A DNA stretch of 64,000 bases, taken from contig OY783198.1 of NCBI GenBank assembly GCA_963678675.1, forward strand, positions 16,178,361 to 16,242,360, given 5' to 3'. The DNA comes from Xiphydria camelus. Its lineage: Eukaryota; Arthropoda; Insecta; Hymenoptera; Xiphydriidae. Shown here in pieces: positions 43,240-53,995 of this stretch. Positions within the stretch are counted from its first letter, which is position 1, and the number at the start of each line of letters is the position of its first letter. The notes beneath the pieces were generated by a model. The model did not search any database and was not told the origin of the DNA. It was given only the letters and a program-made list of their open reading frames with translations. The position numbers and the translations under genes are program-made.

Positions 43240-44440
43240 CTGGATACAATTTTGTTATTTATAATTTGTTACAGAAATAAACGTACTGCTATTCAATTCC
43301 ACCCAGAGGGACTCCAAATCATGTGCGAACCTGAGGGGGTTTCTTTTGAACGAGGGATCGTCCACTTGTTGTTCCAAGAACCAGCTGCATTAATTTATTC
43401 GGTGGGTTAGATCTGCTGCCTCGAGTGCATGGACGTGCGTTCATCCTTCAATATCCTCCCTACCGTGATCTTGCTGATTCTAACCTCTGTTGCCACAGCC
43501 CGAATGCTCGTCGAAGGTTATTCCTTATTCTTTCTAGCACAGATCTATATTATGCTGCATATGTATTCGTCTGGGACTTCCTAAAATAATTATAAAAACC
43601 CCATATAATTCAGCTGTGACAAGTACAATCTTATCGAGCTGTATCTTCTCGAGGAAATCTTTCGATGTAATGATTCCGAAATGTTTCTATGATATTTTGC
43701 AACATTCGCGAATTTATCAAGTAATATTTATTTCTAACATACGGTAGTATTCACGAATATTGCAAAATATCGCAGGATTGTTACATAAAAGTTACTTGCA
43801 AAAATGTGCTTTGTGGGATGTAAATGATTATACCCCAGAGGCGAAGAAGAGATGAAATAAAAGTGAGGTATATATACACTTCACGCTTGACAGGTCGGTA
43901 TATAAATTGGAACTTGTGATAGTATAATACGAAAGAGGAAATATATAAGTAAAGAAAAAATAATAATAAAGTAGTTACTCCATTATTGTAATCCAATTCC
44001 ATTGTATCCCTTATTTTTCTGCCACGACTTTGATTGTTGATAGTGGATGGATCAGCTAATAAATTTGATTTTTATTCACTATCAACAATCAAAGTCGCGG
44101 CAGAAAAATAAGGGATACAATTGAATTGGATTACAGTAATGTAGTAACTACTTTATTATTATTTTTTCTTTATCGATATGTATTTCCTCTTTCGTATTAT
44201 ACTATCCCAAGTTCGAATTTATATACCGACCTGTCAAACGTGAAGTGTACATGTACCTCACTTTTATTTCATTAAGTATTACTGCAGAACGAGTAGGTAA
44301 AAAGATTTTCATGAAGACTCATGATTTTCTGACTGTCATCTCGTACAGGTGCAACCGAAGAGGATCTAGCTCATGTCCTGTCCACAAAAAGATGACTCGA
44401 TGGACATTGGAGAATGCAATACGCGTTTCTCCTTTCAACT
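43240..44440 (+). repeat. 1.2 kb duplicated block (also 52760-53945)
   Basis: Near-identical in the same orientation to 52760-53945. It includes exon C (43275 on), a TTATTCCTTATTCTTTCTAG segment, a CTTGATAAATTCGCGAATGT-type AT-rich stretch, a complete PAL palindrome and the family-R 3' segment. One small difference is an extra GAGCTGTATCTTCTC near 43650. Confidence 0.85.
43840..44278. repeat. PAL palindrome, about 200-bp arms
   Basis: Arms 43840-44052 and 44075-44278 are inverted around a 20-odd-base centre (TCAGCTAATAAATTTGATTT). Outer sequence is AGATGAAATAAAAGTGAGGT. Further copies: 45034-45345 (right arm short), 53360-53795. Single arms lie at 40798-40925, 51520-51720, 52020-52130, 52560-52680 and 54330-54453. 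Confidence 0.8.
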
Positions 44441-45030
44441 ATTCCAGCGTTAAATAACTTTTACTTCTTTCACAAGCTAATAACCTTCTTTGAACTGTTC
44501 GTGGTAGGTGGCAGCGATCGATAATAGCGACTCGTCGTAGACAAGTTCGTCTATTAAAACTAAAAAGCAATTCGGTGTACCGAACTACTACTGCGATAAT
44601 GTGCCCGAGCTCACGGTCTATTCTGCGATTAACATTAACGTAATCGTGATTATGCTCAGGTGATGGGTGTTCCAAAAGAGGTAAAGTTGATACTAAACAT
44701 CGGATGCTCTGTAAGCTGACTTGCTAGTGTATGCTTTGCAACTGGAACATCATCGCAGGAATAATTTGTCTACGATTAGTCATAATCATTGATCGCTGCC
44801 CCCTACGATGAATAGTTTGTACAATACTTTGAAAGAAGTGAAAGTCATTTAAAGTAGGAATAATTGAAACGAAAAGCGCATATTGCAATAAATGTACCGT
44901 GGGTAATAGGCGCTCGGTGACAAGTCTGATATTCTCCGATGTCCATCGAGTCATCTTTTTACGGACAGGACACGAGCTAGGTCCTCTTCGGTTGCACCTG
45001 TACGAGATGACATGTCAGAGTCTGCAGTAA
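44440..45030. repeat. Family-R 3' segments and unassigned sequence
   Basis: 44850-45020 is a copy of the 3' segment (TCTCCGATGTCCATCGAGTC...). The rest, including minus-strand frames at 44439-44675, has no recognised feature. Confidence 0.4.
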
Positions 45031-45033
45031 TAC

Positions 45034-45345
45034 TTAATGAGATAAAAGTGAGGTACATGTACACTTCACGTTTGACACAGGTCGGTATATAAATTCGAAC
45101 TTGTGGGATAGTATAATACGAAAGAGGAAATATATCGATAAAGAGAAAAAATAATAATAAAGTAGTTACTACATTACTGTAATCCAATTCCATTGAATCC
45201 CTTATTTTTCTGCCACGACTTTGATAGTTGATAGTGAATAAGAATCAAATTTATTGGCTGATCCATCCACTATCAACAATCAAAGTCGTGGCAGAAAAAT
45301 AAGGGATACAATGGAACTGGATTACAATAATGGATTAACTACTTT
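45034..45345. repeat. PAL palindrome with shortened right arm
   Basis: The left arm is complete (45034-45235). The right arm breaks off near TGGATTACAATAATGGATTA (about 45337). Confidence 0.65.
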
Positions 45346-45524
45346 AAACACTTGGGGAAACTCACCGAAGAAATCCGAATAATTATTATCTTATCACTTG
45401 TACACTTGATTTCGAGGTTAGATGCTTCGATCTCCCGAATCGACAGCTACCGGGAGATCAGGGGGGCCTTTCTCGAGTCACTTGTATCTTTGCGTGCACG
45501 CAACTCAGCGAAGAGACCAATCAG

Positions 45525-45636
45525 GATCAAGTATTCCGTTGCGGCGGGGGTCCTGATTGGGCTACTCGCTAAGAAACGTATACGCATCTTTGCGAGTAGA
45601 CCAATCAGGACCCCCACCACAACGGAATACTTGATC
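45525..45636. repeat. Hairpin, 45-bp arms
   Basis: GATCAAGTATTCCGTTGCGG starts the left arm (45525-45569), and its complement ends the right arm (45592-45636) with a few mismatches. The adjacent CTTTGCG..GAGACCAATCAGGA motif also repeats upstream. Confidence 0.8.
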
Positions 45637-45662
45637 TGCAACAATTAATAGATGATTTTTAT

Positions 45663-45947
45663 TTGCATTGGCATGTTTATGATGATATTTGCAATGAATG
45701 TTCTACTCGGATTGAAATGAGTCGTAAGGTCAGCATCGAAGCTGTAAATGATGTAGTAATAATTAAATTAAATTTATTTATGAGTAAGGGCGAAATTTCA
45801 GCGGTGCATGCAAAAGGATTTCTTAAAACTATTCCAATCTCTCAAGTTAATATATGTAACAACATATATACTGTCATAAGTGGTATCTTTACATGTGATG
45901 AAACAATTCGTCATGGTCATTGGAAGAGTATACTTAGAGAGAGTTGA
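45663..45947 (+). CDS. Hypothetical 94-residue frame
   Basis: An open frame starting MHWHVYDDICNECSTRIEMS and ending SILRES. It is not Ser/Leu low-complexity and lies outside the named repeats, but no motif, signal peptide or family is apparent. ATGAGTAAGGGCGAAA within it resembles TACGAGTAAGGGCGAAA at 42952, so it may be repeat sequence. Translation is unproven. Confidence 0.2.
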   Translation: MHWHVYDDICNECSTRIEMSRKVSIEAVNDVVIIKLNLFMSKGEISAVHAKGFLKTIPISQVNICNNIYTVISGIFTCDETIRHGHWKSILRES

Positions 45948-46253
45948 AGGTAAAACGTCTTCATGGATTTCTGCAGACGGATTCAAAATATAAGAAAAAT
46001 CCGATGGCTTGTAAATTCGAAAGCGGTATATGTTTTATTTCTCCAAAACACTAAGGCAAAGTGAAAAATATAAGGGCTCTCTAGTCTATAAATCCCTTTC
46101 AAAATATGACGAGAATAAATCAAAAGTAACGTGGTTATAATTAATTGGCTCGTATCGGTATAAAATTTGAGACTTTAAGTTTGTGTTAATTGAAAGCTAT
46201 TCTTCTACATGTACGTATTCTCCGCATGAATAAATTCCAAAAAGTAGTGAAAT
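45948..46253. other. Unassigned AT-rich sequence
   Basis: Nothing recognised, except that the last 60 bases are shared with the flank of the MITE at 28751. Confidence 0.4.
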
Positions 46254-46990
46254 CCCCCCACAAAAACAGATTCTCTGTAAAAAAAAGGCGGCATGTTCAT
46301 TCAGAACCAACAAAAATTGATACCTACGTAAAATACTCTCCAAAAAAGATTTGAAATCAATTAAGATCGCCATGTTCAACATTTATATATAAAAAGTAAA
46401 AGGCATCATTTGAAAGGAAAATTATTGTAAATCAAGTTAATAAAAAATTCGACTAAAAAAGTTATTAAAAAATTTTAATAAAAAAGAACTTGCCGCATTT
46501 TTTTCCTTCAAAATAAAAAATTCAGACAGAATTATACTCGATGTTTATGCACTTATGGATTTTAAATAAATTCATGCACTCTTATATGATACCACCAGTA
46601 TACCGAATGTCGCACGGGAAACCAATCAGGCGGGGGCCTTTTGAATTTCTCTGAATTTGACTTCGGCAGTGCAATTTATGAATTACTCTAGCACCGTCCA
46701 AGCACTACTAATTATTCGGTATAGTGGACAAAAGATGAAAACTTAAACGCGGCAAGTTCTTTTTTTTAAATTTTTTTTATAAATTCTGCAGTCGAATTTT
46801 TTAGTAACTTGATTTACAATAATTTTCCTTTCAAATGATGCCTTTTACTTTTTATATATAAATCTTGAACATGGCGATCTTAATTGATTTCAAATCTTCT
46901 TTGGAGAGTATTTTACGTAGGTATCAATTTTTGTTGGCACTGAATGAACATGCCGCCTTTTTTTTACAGAGAATCTGTTTTTGTGGGGGT
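46254..46990. mobile_element. Foldback MITE, copy 2
   Basis: Same structure as 28751-29471, with CCCCCCACAAAAACAG ends inverted here over a few more bases. Differs by small indels. Confidence 0.85.
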
Positions 46991-47942
46991 GGGACATACG
47001 GTAAATAAATATGCAGTTATTTAGTTTGTATTTAACACACTTAGTGTCATGAACGTCACGTGTCGAAAAATCGTGTTCAAAAATTGTCTGTGGCGAACGA
47101 ACGAAAATTACGTTCGCCATTTCGACCCGGAATCGGCCTACGGACTCAACAGTAAGGCTAGGCCGACTCCTGCCTTAGACGCCCTGTGGTCCTCTTATAT
47201 AGAAATTTACCGCCGTTTTACTACCGAGAGCCAACAGCCGGGGGTCAGGAGCCGCTAGCCGAGGGTCGAGAGGGTCGGCGCTATCTGGTGTCAGGTCGCC
47301 AAAGCATGACGGGTCGCCACATGTCAAACTTTAATTAAACACAAACTATCACAAAATATTTAAACAAGATAACTGATAATTTTTTTTTTACAAATACCTA
47401 TTGTTAAGGTTTAAAGAGTAGATAAATACCAAAAGTATTTTTAAATCTGACACAGGCAAGTTCCTTATTAATTAATTATTATTTGAAAACCACTAAATGT
47501 ATTAAATAACTTAATTTATGTAAATGATAGTAAATTTTAAGTCAGATTTTTATTATGTTCTTTTCGTTGAAAGAGAGAGGGAAATGAGTTGAGAAAATAG
47601 GAACATCATATTCCTCACTCCTTCCCTTTCCCGCTATAATAATTCCCCTTTCAATGAAGGAAATTTAATTTTAATTTTATTTATCTATATTTTATTCATT
47701 CACAAAAATGTGTATATTTTTATTGATTGATTGATTGATTTATTTATTTATCAATATTATAGAGAGAGCAATTAATAAAATTGCTGATACATTGCCCCCC
47801 CCTTTCCTTTCAATTCAAGGCTACCTATAAATAATTTTCCGTTCAGAATGTTTAATTGATTATCTATGAATTTTAAATTATACGAAAAAGAGGTTAGCAG
47901 CACGTGTTAGGACATCGACTAGGTTGGAAGAATATATCCGAC
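46991..47942. other. Unassigned sequence
   Basis: Holds a GC-richer part (47100-47320), an imperfect GGGAAATGAGTTGAG/CTCACTCCTTCCC-type inverted pair near 47580-47630 and a (GATT)n tract near 47725-47745. No gene seen. Confidence 0.4.
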
Positions 47943-47945
47943 TTA

Positions 47946-48071
47946 GGGCCGGTTTTACCAACACGGTATAAACACGGTATAGCGCTATACTGAGAATAAC
48001 CAGCAATAAGCCTTATGGTTATTCTCAGTATAGCGCTATACCGCGTTTATACCTGTTGGTAAAACCGGCCC
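47946..48071. mobile_element. 126-bp hairpin MITE with TTA duplication
   Basis: GGGCCGGTTTTACCAACACG and its imperfect complement form 57-bp arms around a 12-bp loop, with TTA at 47943-47945 and 48072-48074. This is Tourist/Harbinger type. Confidence 0.9.
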
Positions 48072-48252
48072 TTATTAAGGACAGTGAAGGCCATATTTAC
48101 ATATCAGGACAACTCAGGTGTGTGTGTGTGTGTGTTTTAGAGGAAAATTCCTTTACAGGTATTCTAAGACTCTACCAGTTCTACCCAGGTCTAAACAGAC
48201 CTTAAAGCAGGTCTATTCAGAATGTGGAACAGGTCAAAATCTTCGACTCGGG

Positions 48253-48440
48253 TCGTTTGGTGACTAAAATTCGCTGGGTGGTTGAATCTGTTCACGGCAT
48301 TCTCAAACAAAAATATCGTCTTCTAGATCACAAAATCGACAACAAACTGATACCTAAAGTTGGAGTTTATTTTAGAATTGCCTCATTTTTGAATAACTCG
48401 TACGCGCGGCAATCGGCTACAATCTGATGTAGAATACACG
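48253..48440 (+). pseudogene. DDE transposase, catalytic piece 2
   Basis: Continues the DDE domain directly after the 8.9 kb element: RLVTKIRWVVESVHGILKQK contains the catalytic Glu, followed by PKVGVYFRIASFLNNSYA. A one-base shift near 48410 then moves reading to the frame that continues as LQSDVEYTDEILERM into the C-terminal part. All three catalytic positions (Asp, Asp, Glu) are thus present in the reassembled gene. Confidence 0.8.
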
Positions 48441-48968
48441 GATGAAATTTTAGAAAGAATGCACAGTCAGAATGGCACGGAAAATGATCTAGCTACCGAG
48501 GCAGAGACGAAAGGTTGGATCCGGCAAAAGGTTCTTTTCAAAACTCTCACTTCTGACGAAATCCTTGACTTTCCAGAAATGACTGAAACGGAATTGAAGT
48601 TTCTTTTTACTGGATCATACCAACTTTCCCAAGCTGTATCGTATTTAGCCGAAATGATAGATGAAGATGGAAAAGTTGTTTTCGAATATGTGATGGCTGA
48701 ACCAAATGTGCTCAAATTCAAAGTACCATCTCGACACATTTCTCGGACATCATATAGATGCTTCATTAGGTACAAAACTAACAGTATCGGGATTTCTGGC
48801 ATAATAAACTATGCATGTGAATGTGCTAATGGCAGAAGAACAGTTGGCTGCTGTTCTCACATTGCTGCTATTGTGTATTATTTATCAAATGCAAGATACT
48901 TATCAAAAATTATTCGACCAGCTGAAATACTGAGTAAAATGTTTATGAAAAATGGAATCGTCCAGTAG
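48441..48968 (+). CDS. Transposase C-terminal region with SWIM zinc finger
   Basis: An open frame of 169 residues. Residues about 113-145 carry CECANGRRTVGCCSHIAAIV, matching the SWIM pattern CxCx(n)CxH, expected to bind zinc and DNA or protein. It follows the DDE piece through one frameshift and ends at TAG 48966. The last 150 bases belong to the right terminal inverted repeat, so an antisense copy lies at 37080-37270. Fusion of DDE_4 and SWIM occurs in several arthropod and cnidarian transposon proteins as far as I recall. The marked start is the first ATG; the native protein starts far upstream. Confidence 0.7.
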   Translation, partial: DEILERMHSQNGTENDLATEAETKGWIRQKVLFKTLTSDEILDFPEMTETELKFLFTGSYQLSQAVSYLAEMIDEDGKVVFEYVMAEPNVLKFKVPSRHISRTSYRCFIRYKTNSIGISGIINYACECANGRRTVGCCSHIAAIVYYLSNARYLSKIIRPAEILSKMFMKNGIVQ

Positions 48969-49704
48969 TAGATGAAAACAGTGACGAGGATTAAAATTGT
49001 TTTTTTATCGAGTATTTGTAACTATATGTAAGTATTTATAAGTGAGAAGCCAGAAGACTTATAGAAATGAAGCACCCCGTATCGTGAGATGCGAGCTCGT
49101 TCATAGTAAAGGAAGCATTGATAAATAAATAAATAATATCATTGAAAGACTGTTCCAAAAAATTAACAATTATCATAATTATTATGCCGAATTATCATAA
49201 AAGTGGAAAAATTCCTTTGTAGTGAGTGTGTACAGTGTATATCATATATATATATAGAAGGTAGGTGATGAGCCGTGTACATTTGTTAATATTTTTCAGT
49301 GGGGTACACTTCCGATGAAATTGGAAAATTTATGTTATTAAGGACATTCCAAAGAAAAAAATGAGAAAAGAATTGGAGGTGTTCCGATTAATTATAACAT
49401 AAAAAAATTGTTTAAAAACTTCATAAATTTTTTTGGGCGAATTTTCAAAAAAACAGTTCGATATTTTTTTTAGAATTGGCTCTTCAGAAAGAGTAACATA
49501 TTTTTTTTCATGAAAATCGGTCGAGCCGCTGCGGAGAAAAAGCTGTCTCGATTTTACTCCCCCCCCCCCCCCCCCCCTTATAACTCCACCCTATAGCGAT
49601 TAGGTGTCTAAAAATTGAGGAGATTTAGTTTCTCATAGATGCCTATCGATCATATAAATTTGGTGCTGATACACGTGGGGGCAGATTTCACAAGCTTATT
49701 CCGC
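48815..49704. repeat. Right terminal inverted repeat
   Basis: Reverse complement of 36378-37270 with small differences. Includes a poly-C tract (49558-49577), where the other copies have poly-G of varying length, and an (AT)n tract near 49245. Confidence 0.8.
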
Positions 49705-49706
49705 TA

Positions 49707-50820
49707 TAGTTCTCTTTTTTAATGAATTTTTTAGTGATTTGAAATATCAGGGAAGTTTAAACGCTCTAGTTTGCCACGGAACATACTGCATAATTGGATG
49801 CTTCGCGTGCAATTAAAATAGACTTTTATTTCACTCATTACTTATATTAAAATAGCTAGAATATTCCTGTTATTCCAATTCCGATCAGACTACCATGAAT
49901 ATGTACCCCTACAGGTTTTAAATCTTAGGAGAAATCTGTCGTCCACGACACTGTGTTATCGGTAGACAGATTTTTCTGCAGCCTGTATCTCATTAAATAT
50001 GTATAGACAAGCCGCGAAGGGGATGGTTGACCTGCTTCGAGATCGATACGTATCGCTTATGGATAAGGTGCAAAGGCGGCTCGAGGTTTAATTGTATCTG
50101 AACAACGAGTGGTAGTTCTCACAGACTTTGATTTGAATAAGCAAAATAAACGTGTTCGGCTTGGTCATCGATTTCCCCGAACGCGGGTGGCCCGCCGCTT
50201 GCAAGAGCGAGTTACGTGCTAAAGATACAAAATAACTTGCACGAGTTGAAAAAGTTTCTCTCGATATTCCAAGCGCTAGAAAATATGATATATTTCACAC
50301 ACACACATACACACACAGGAGATGAAACTCAGAACGCAAGAACTTTATTAAGAAATAATAATTGTACTCAGCTGTACGCAATGATCGAGCTGTAATTATG
50401 TTATTTCATTTCGATAATTATTTCTCGAATGATTGATCCGTTATCACAGATAAATGGTTTCAAACGAAGTTTCGCAGTTTTACGGATTCTTGAAATAGAA
50501 GAATTCCCTTGTAAATGTGTTTGAAAATATTGCAAATATACGAAGATATGTACCCTTGAATTTTCATTTTATTTTCCTTGCGCCCCATTATGTCTGCAAT
50601 CACCGAGGTGCACTAGAATTTTTTTTCAAAGGCTGTGTTTTTTTAATGTGAATCACACACCCCTCAATAGTCTGCATATTGCATATAATATAATATCTGC
50701 AGATTATACATACATGTACTCTATATAGCACGAAGACTATGGGTATACGCAGCTGATGAATACGTATGTTGAAACCGAAACGCTGCTGAAACATTCCTAA
50801 ATACAAATGAATAGTTTAAT
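49707..50820. other. Probably single-copy sequence, no gene seen
   Basis: This 1.1 kb does not resemble other parts of the window. It has a (CA)n tract at 50295-50318 and a GC-richer patch at 50160-50215 (CGAACGCGGGTGGCCCGCCG). It may be original host intergenic or intronic DNA; no ORF or RNA is convincing. Confidence 0.4.
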
Positions 50821-50890
50821 AAATAATTTAATAAAATATTGCCACGAAGGTGGAAAAATATGAAAAAAAAAGATACTTTGTTTTAATACT

Positions 50891-50977
50891 TCGCCGGGAC
50901 TCGGACCTGAGATCGATAGCATAAGCTGCTTCAAAGCTAGGAATGCATTGTGCACTCTATCAGCTGAGCCATCATGC
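50891..50977 (-). tRNA. tRNA-like sequence with insert, probably pseudogene or SINE
   Basis: On the minus strand, TGGCTCAGCTGATAGAGTGC fits an A box and GGTCCGAGTCC a one-mismatch B box. About 48 bases separate them, more than in standard short-variable-arm tRNAs. No clean anticodon stem. An oligo-A tract lies next to it (50860-50870). Confidence 0.4.
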
Positions 50978-51239
50978 TGTAATAAAAATTAGTAACAATT
51001 TTGTCATATAACGAAGCTGACTACTCGATGCGATATTATTTAAAAAATGGCATAGAATACACAGCTCCACAAGAAAAAATCGAAAAAATGCTTCCTCTGA
51101 CCAGACCAGTATATCTTTATGTTTTTGGGGTCGCTGAATTTGAATCCTGTATCAATTTGTCTCCATCACGTCACATTTTTTTTTAATCTCAAAAAACCAT
51201 CAATAGATCATGATTTTCAAAAAGTTAATGGACTTAAAC

Positions 51240-51480
51240 CAAATTCGCTATAGGAGGTTTTTTGGGTCGCTGATCACGAATCTGAAATCGGATTTCAAAA
51301 GTTCAAGATGGCGGATACAATATGGCGGACGAGATTTTTGAAAATCGATGGATTCATACCGAATTTGGAATAAGGGGCTTTTTGGGTCGCTGATCATGAA
51401 TCTGAAGTCAGATTTAAAAAATTCAAGATGGCAGATCCAATATGGAGGACGAGATTTTCTAAAATAGGGGGTTTTTTTCG
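51240..51480. repeat. Dispersed 'atggcgga' repeat, copy 2
   Basis: Two units of TTTTTGGGTCGCTGATCACG followed by TTCAAGATGGCGGATACAAT, about 115 bp apart. Related to 4060-4420 and 61740-61990. Confidence 0.8.
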
Positions 51481-51484
51481 ATCA

Positions 51485-52759
51485 AAAATCAAATTTATTG
51501 GTTAATCCATCTACTATCAACAATCAAAGTTGTGGCAGAAAAATAAAGGATACACAATAGAATTGGATTACAATAATGTAGTAACTACTTTATTATTATT
51601 TTTTCTTTATCGATATATTTCCTCTTTCGTATTATACTATCAGAAGATCCAATTTATATACCAACCTATATCAAACGTGAAGTGTACATGTCCCTCACTT
51701 CTATTTCATCTCTTCTTCGCCTCTGATATAACAATGGAAATTACAAAATATCCATTTAAAGTGGCACACGTCCATGCACTCGAGATAGCAGATCCAGCTC
51801 GCCGAATGAACTAATGCAACTGGTTCTTGAAACAACAAGTGGATGATCCCTTGTTCGAAAGAAATCCCCTCGAGTTCGCATAAGATCTGTAACAAATTGT
51901 AAATAACATAATCATTTGCAGTTTCACTATTTAAAATATACCGAACTTACTCAACGTAGAAATTAAGAAACTATATTAATCTGAGTTAACCAATTCTAAT
52001 GACAGAATTATTGAAAATGATATATTTCATCTTTCGTATTATACTATCACAAGTTCCAATTTATATACCGACCTGTCAAACGTGAAGTGTACATGTACCT
52101 CACTTCTATTTCATCTCTTCTTTGCCTCTAGTGTAACGATAGAAATTACAAAATATCATAACTTTTTTGTAACATTTCTGCAATATTTTACAATAATCGT
52201 GAATACTACCGTATGTTAGAAATATACATTTCTCGATAAATTCGAGAATGTTGCGAAACGTCATAGAAACGTTTCAGTCTCATTACGTCGAAAGATCTCC
52301 TCGATAAGGTACAGCTCGATAAGATTGTACTTGTCAGGGCTGAATTATGTAGGGTTTTTATAATTATTTTAGGAAGTCCCAGAAGAATACAGGTGCAGCA
52401 AAATATCGATGCTGTCCTAGAAAGAATGAGGAATAACCCTCGAACCCTAATCGATATCAGTGATTCCTCATTGACGTTCGTTACTGCTGGATCTGCTCTC
52501 TCGAGTGCATGGACGTGTGCCACTTTAAATGGATATTTTTTGTAATTTCCATCGTTACATCAGAGGCCAAGAAGAGATGAAATAGAAGTGAGGTACATGT
52601 ACATTTCACGTTTGATAGGTTGGTATATACATTTGAACTTGTGATAGTATAATACGAAAGATGAAATATTTTTAATAATTCTGTCATTATTACCTATAGA
52701 ATTAGTTAACTCAGATTAATATAGTTTCTTAATTTCTATGTAGAGTAAGTTGGGTATAT
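51485..52759. repeat. Family R fragments: PAL arm, exon C (reverse), 3' pieces
   Basis: 51520-51720 is a PAL right arm; 51735-51895 is exon C in reverse. 52020-52130 and 52560-52680 are PAL arms, and 52145-52500 is a reverse copy of the 43450-43750 segment. The pieces are complete enough to follow but reordered relative to 40-44 kb. Confidence 0.65.
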
Positions 52760-53945
52760 TTTAAATAGTGAAATACTGAATATAATTGTGTTATTTATAA
52801 TTTGTTACAGAAATAAACGTACTGCTATTGAATTCCACCCAGAAGGACTCCAAATCATGTGCGAACCCGAGGGGGTTTCTTTTGAACGAGGGATCGTCCA
52901 CTTGTTGTTCCAAGAACCAGCTGCATTAGTTTATTCGGTGGGTTAGATCTGCTGCCTCGAGTGCATGGGCGTGCGTTCATCCTTCAATATCCTCCCTACC
53001 ATGATCTGCTGATTCTAACCTCTGTTGCCACAGCCCGAATGCTCGTCGAAGGTTATTCCTTATTCTTTCTAGCACAGATCTATATTATGCTGCATCTGTA
53101 TTCTTCTGGGACTTCCTAAAATAATTATAAAAACCCCATATAATTCAGCTCTGACAAGTACAATCTTATCGAGGAAATCTTTCGATGTAATGATTCCGAA
53201 ATGTTTCTATGATATTTTGCAACATTCGCGAATTTATCAAGAAATATATATTTCGAACATACGGTAGTATTCACGAATATTGCAAAATATCGCAGGAATG
53301 TTACAGAAAAGTTACTTGCAAAAATGTGCTTTGTGGGATGTAAATGATTATACCAGAGGCGAAGAAGAGATGAAATAAAAGTGAGGTATATGTACACTTC
53401 ACGCTTGACAGGTCGGTATATAAATTGGAACTTGTGTGATAGTATAATACGAAAGAGGAAATATATAAGTAAAGAAAAAATAATAATAAAGTAGTTACTC
53501 TATTATTGTAATCCAATTCCATTGTATCCCTTATTTTTCTGCCACGACTTCGATTGTTGATAGTGGATGGATCAGCTAATAAATTTGATTTTTATTCACT
53601 ATCAACAATCAAAGTCGCGGCAGAAAAATAAGGGATACAATGGAATTGGATTACAGTAATGTAGTAACTACTTTATTATTATTTTTTCTTTATCGATATG
53701 TATTTCCTCTTTCGTATTATACTATCCCAAGTTCGAATTTATATACCGACCTGTCAAACGTGAAGTGTACATGTACCTCACTTTTATTTCATTAAGTATT
53801 ACTGCAGAACGAGTAGGTAAGAAGATTTTCATGAAGACTCATGATTTTCTGACTTGCCATCTCGTACATGGGCAACCGAAGAGGATCTAGCTCGTGTCCT
53901 GTCCACAAAAAGATGACTCGATGGACATTGGAGAATGTCAGACTT
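52760..53945 (+). repeat. 1.2 kb duplicated block, second copy
   Basis: Direct copy of 43240-44440, offset about 9.5 kb. Includes exon C (from 52811), a complete PAL palindrome (53360-53795) and the 3' segment to 53945. Confidence 0.85.
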
Positions 53946-53995
53946 GTCACCGAGCGCCTATATCCCATGGTACAAACAATAACCAATGGATATAA

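Larger units (their letters stand above)
39317..48252. mobile_element. 8.9 kb element with CCCGGGTCGAA ends and TC duplication
   Basis: The left end CCCGGGTCGAATATTTTGAC and right end GTCAAAATCTTCGACTCGGG are inverted, each followed inward by CT/AG-rich AGGTCT motifs. TC occurs at 39315-39316 and 48253-48254. Its removal rejoins the DDE transposase in frame. It contains repeat family R, palindromic PAL units, a 1.0 kb fold-back, a 0.74 kb MITE, a 126-bp MITE and unassigned sequence. No transposase of its own is seen. The superfamily is unknown to me. Confidence 0.75.
36378..49704 (+). mobile_element. DDE/SWIM transposon with 0.9 kb terminal repeats, twice interrupted
   Basis: Left (36378-37270) and right (48815-49704) ends are inverted copies of about 890 bp, the right ending GCTTATTCCGC next to TA. 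The interior encodes one transposase in four pieces on the plus strand. It is split by a 1.25 kb insertion (37532-38783, TA duplicated) and an 8.9 kb insertion (39317-48252, TC duplicated); both removals restore the frame. A one-base shift and a few stops remain. The DDE type resembles the DDE_Tnp_4 (ISL2EU/Harbinger-like) group; the 2-bp duplication favours ISL2EU-like. This assignment is an inference. Confidence 0.75.
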
